From NCBI GenBank assembly GCA_011800805.1, contig MPNW01000158.1, forward strand, positions 11,944 through 75,943: a stretch of DNA of 64,000 nt, given 5' to 3'. Of this stretch, positions 62,866 to 64,000 are shown one piece after another. This stretch comes from Hirudo medicinalis (Eukaryota; Annelida; Clitellata; Hirudinida; Hirudinidae). The position numbers and the translations under genes are program-made. The notes under the pieces were generated by a model. That model saw nothing but the letters and a program-made list of their open reading frames with translations. It did not search any database and was not told where the DNA came from. How positions within the stretch are numbered: the stretch's first letter is position 1; each line of letters opens with the position of its first letter.

Positions 62866-63524
62866 TTGCTATTATTTGGAATTAAATTTTACAAACGCTT
62901 TTTTAATCGAGGAAGTTCTGAATAAAATATTGATCTGCCATTGATTTAAACAATTTAAACAATCTGATTGGATTTGACCGAGTAAATTTAAACAATCTTG
63001 ATAAACGATTTAAAAACTCATAAATAATAACTAATTAAAATGTGGCAATTAAATATTATCGTCAAATATTAGCGTAATGTAAGTTTTGCTCGGTGCTGTC
63101 GTGATAAAGAATATTTGTCAATTAATATGAAAATCTTACAAAATAATAGATGAAATTGGGAATGAATTTGATACTCGTGCTGTTGTTGTTATTGTTATTG
63201 TTATGTGGTCTTCTTTTCAATAACCAGCACTGGTCCAGAGGGTATTTACTCTGCCTTTAAAAAAAAATATTTTGAATATGAAAATTACCAACAGCCTTGA
63301 AGATCCTTGCCATTATCATTAACTCAACATGACTTTGATAAAGACCAACTGCAGAATCCCAAATCGTTACACAAAACAGTAATCCCAAGCGTTTTATTGG
63401 GGTCTGAAATATAGTTAAATTGATTACTTATTTGTCATGTTTCAGATTCTGACCGCAAATGACCTTGTGCGATTAAACACGTCAATTTGAACTAGAGTTT
63501 GTAGATAGACTGATAAATCAAAGC

Positions 63525-63532
63525 TATAAAAG
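63525..63532 (+). promoter_or_regulatory. TATA box of array copy 6
   Basis: TATAAAAG 176 bp before the copy 6 start. The spacing is the same as in copy 5. Confidence 0.7.
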
Positions 63533-63700
63533 CAATCAATCGACAAAAAAGTTGTCAGCAATTTTGTACCTCAATCAACTGTTACCAGCAGCGTTTTGAT
63601 CTTGCTTCACCAAAGATTTCTAAATTGTTAAATGATTCTGTAAAATTATTGTACTATAAAAGTTTCATTCCAACTATCTTTTAAGATCACAGCTTGAATC

Positions 63701-63851
63701 ATGTCTGTTTCAGCCGTCCTTACCACTCTGACAATTGCCTGTTTGGTTTCCAGGGAAGCGTTTGCACCATGCGGTACTTACTCACCTTATTATTTCCCTT
63801 ATACCCCTTGCTTTAAGGGTACCTGCGGCAAATCAATGCAAAGAAGAAATG
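63701..63851 (+). CDS. Ly6-like array copy 6, first exon only (window ends in intron)
   Basis: Exon 1 of 151 nt with the family signal peptide MSVSAVLTTLTIACLVSREA, then APC, TPCFKGTCGK and a GTAAGT donor in phase 1. The following intron resembles that of copy 5 up to the window edge (the CTATCCCCTACAGCCA block), so exon 2 should lie within about 100 bp beyond 64000. The array therefore continues at least this far. Confidence 0.75.
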
Positions 63852-64000
63852 GTAAGTCATTGGTTTTAATATAAACATGGTCAATAAGCTACTGACGATC
63901 GAGCGCCAGATTGTTAAAACATTTTTTTTATCACAATCTTTGGCCGTTATAAAGTATTATCTTATCTATCCCCTACAGCCAAGAATATGTTTTGCATGTT

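Overview
This is a eukaryotic nuclear window from an invertebrate animal. The genes are split by many short GT-AG introns, the DNA is AT-rich and dense with trinucleotide microsatellites, and gene content is typical of bilaterians. The AT bias, intron style and repeats would suit a lophotrochozoan such as an annelid (leech-like), but that is inference from style and is not proven by the sequence. Nearly all exon models below were built by matching phase-compatible splice sites to remembered family motifs. Wherever given as exon lists, the exon lengths sum to whole numbers of codons.

Layout. Positions 1-984 hold two decayed hAT (ZBED/GTF2IRD2-type) transposase fragments in opposite orientation. 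Next come a GGQ-type mitochondrial rescue factor (MTRFR-like, +, 1780-2347), RAB39 (-, 3541-4364), a ten-exon hnRNP Q/R (SYNCRIP-like, +, 5129-10618) with a LINE ORF1 relic in its ninth intron, and a 4-kb gene-poor, microsatellite-rich stretch containing the single N of the window. A 15-exon polypeptide GalNAc-transferase follows (-, 14570-22620), with a dead hAT element in one intron. Divergent from it is a 26-exon receptor guanylate cyclase (+, 23592-33765). Then come three minus-strand genes: SGF11/ATXN7L3 (34611-36363), TPX2-like (36855-38464) and an amnionless homologue (39340-43821). These are followed by plus-strand syntaxin-16 (44747-47865) and pyruvate dehydrogenase E1 alpha (49184-52224).

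The last 11 kb (53118-64000) is an array of two-exon genes for small secreted or membrane-tethered cysteine-rich proteins of Ly6/three-finger type. Six copies plus one orphan decayed exon are visible. Signal peptides, C-terminal anchors and proximal promoters are nearly identical while the cysteine-rich middles diverge. The array runs off the right edge.

The housekeeping genes serve separate processes: membrane traffic (RAB39, STX16, AMN), RNA binding (SYNCRIP), O-glycosylation, SAGA deubiquitination, spindle assembly and mitochondrial metabolism or translation. No operon-like logic is seen. The items most worth a second look are the Ly6-like array, a receptor guanylate cyclase that has lost its two catalytic transition-state residues and uses an apparent GA donor, a TPX2 without an Aurora-A-binding N terminus, and a dispersed SINE-like repeat family with several copies in and between these genes.
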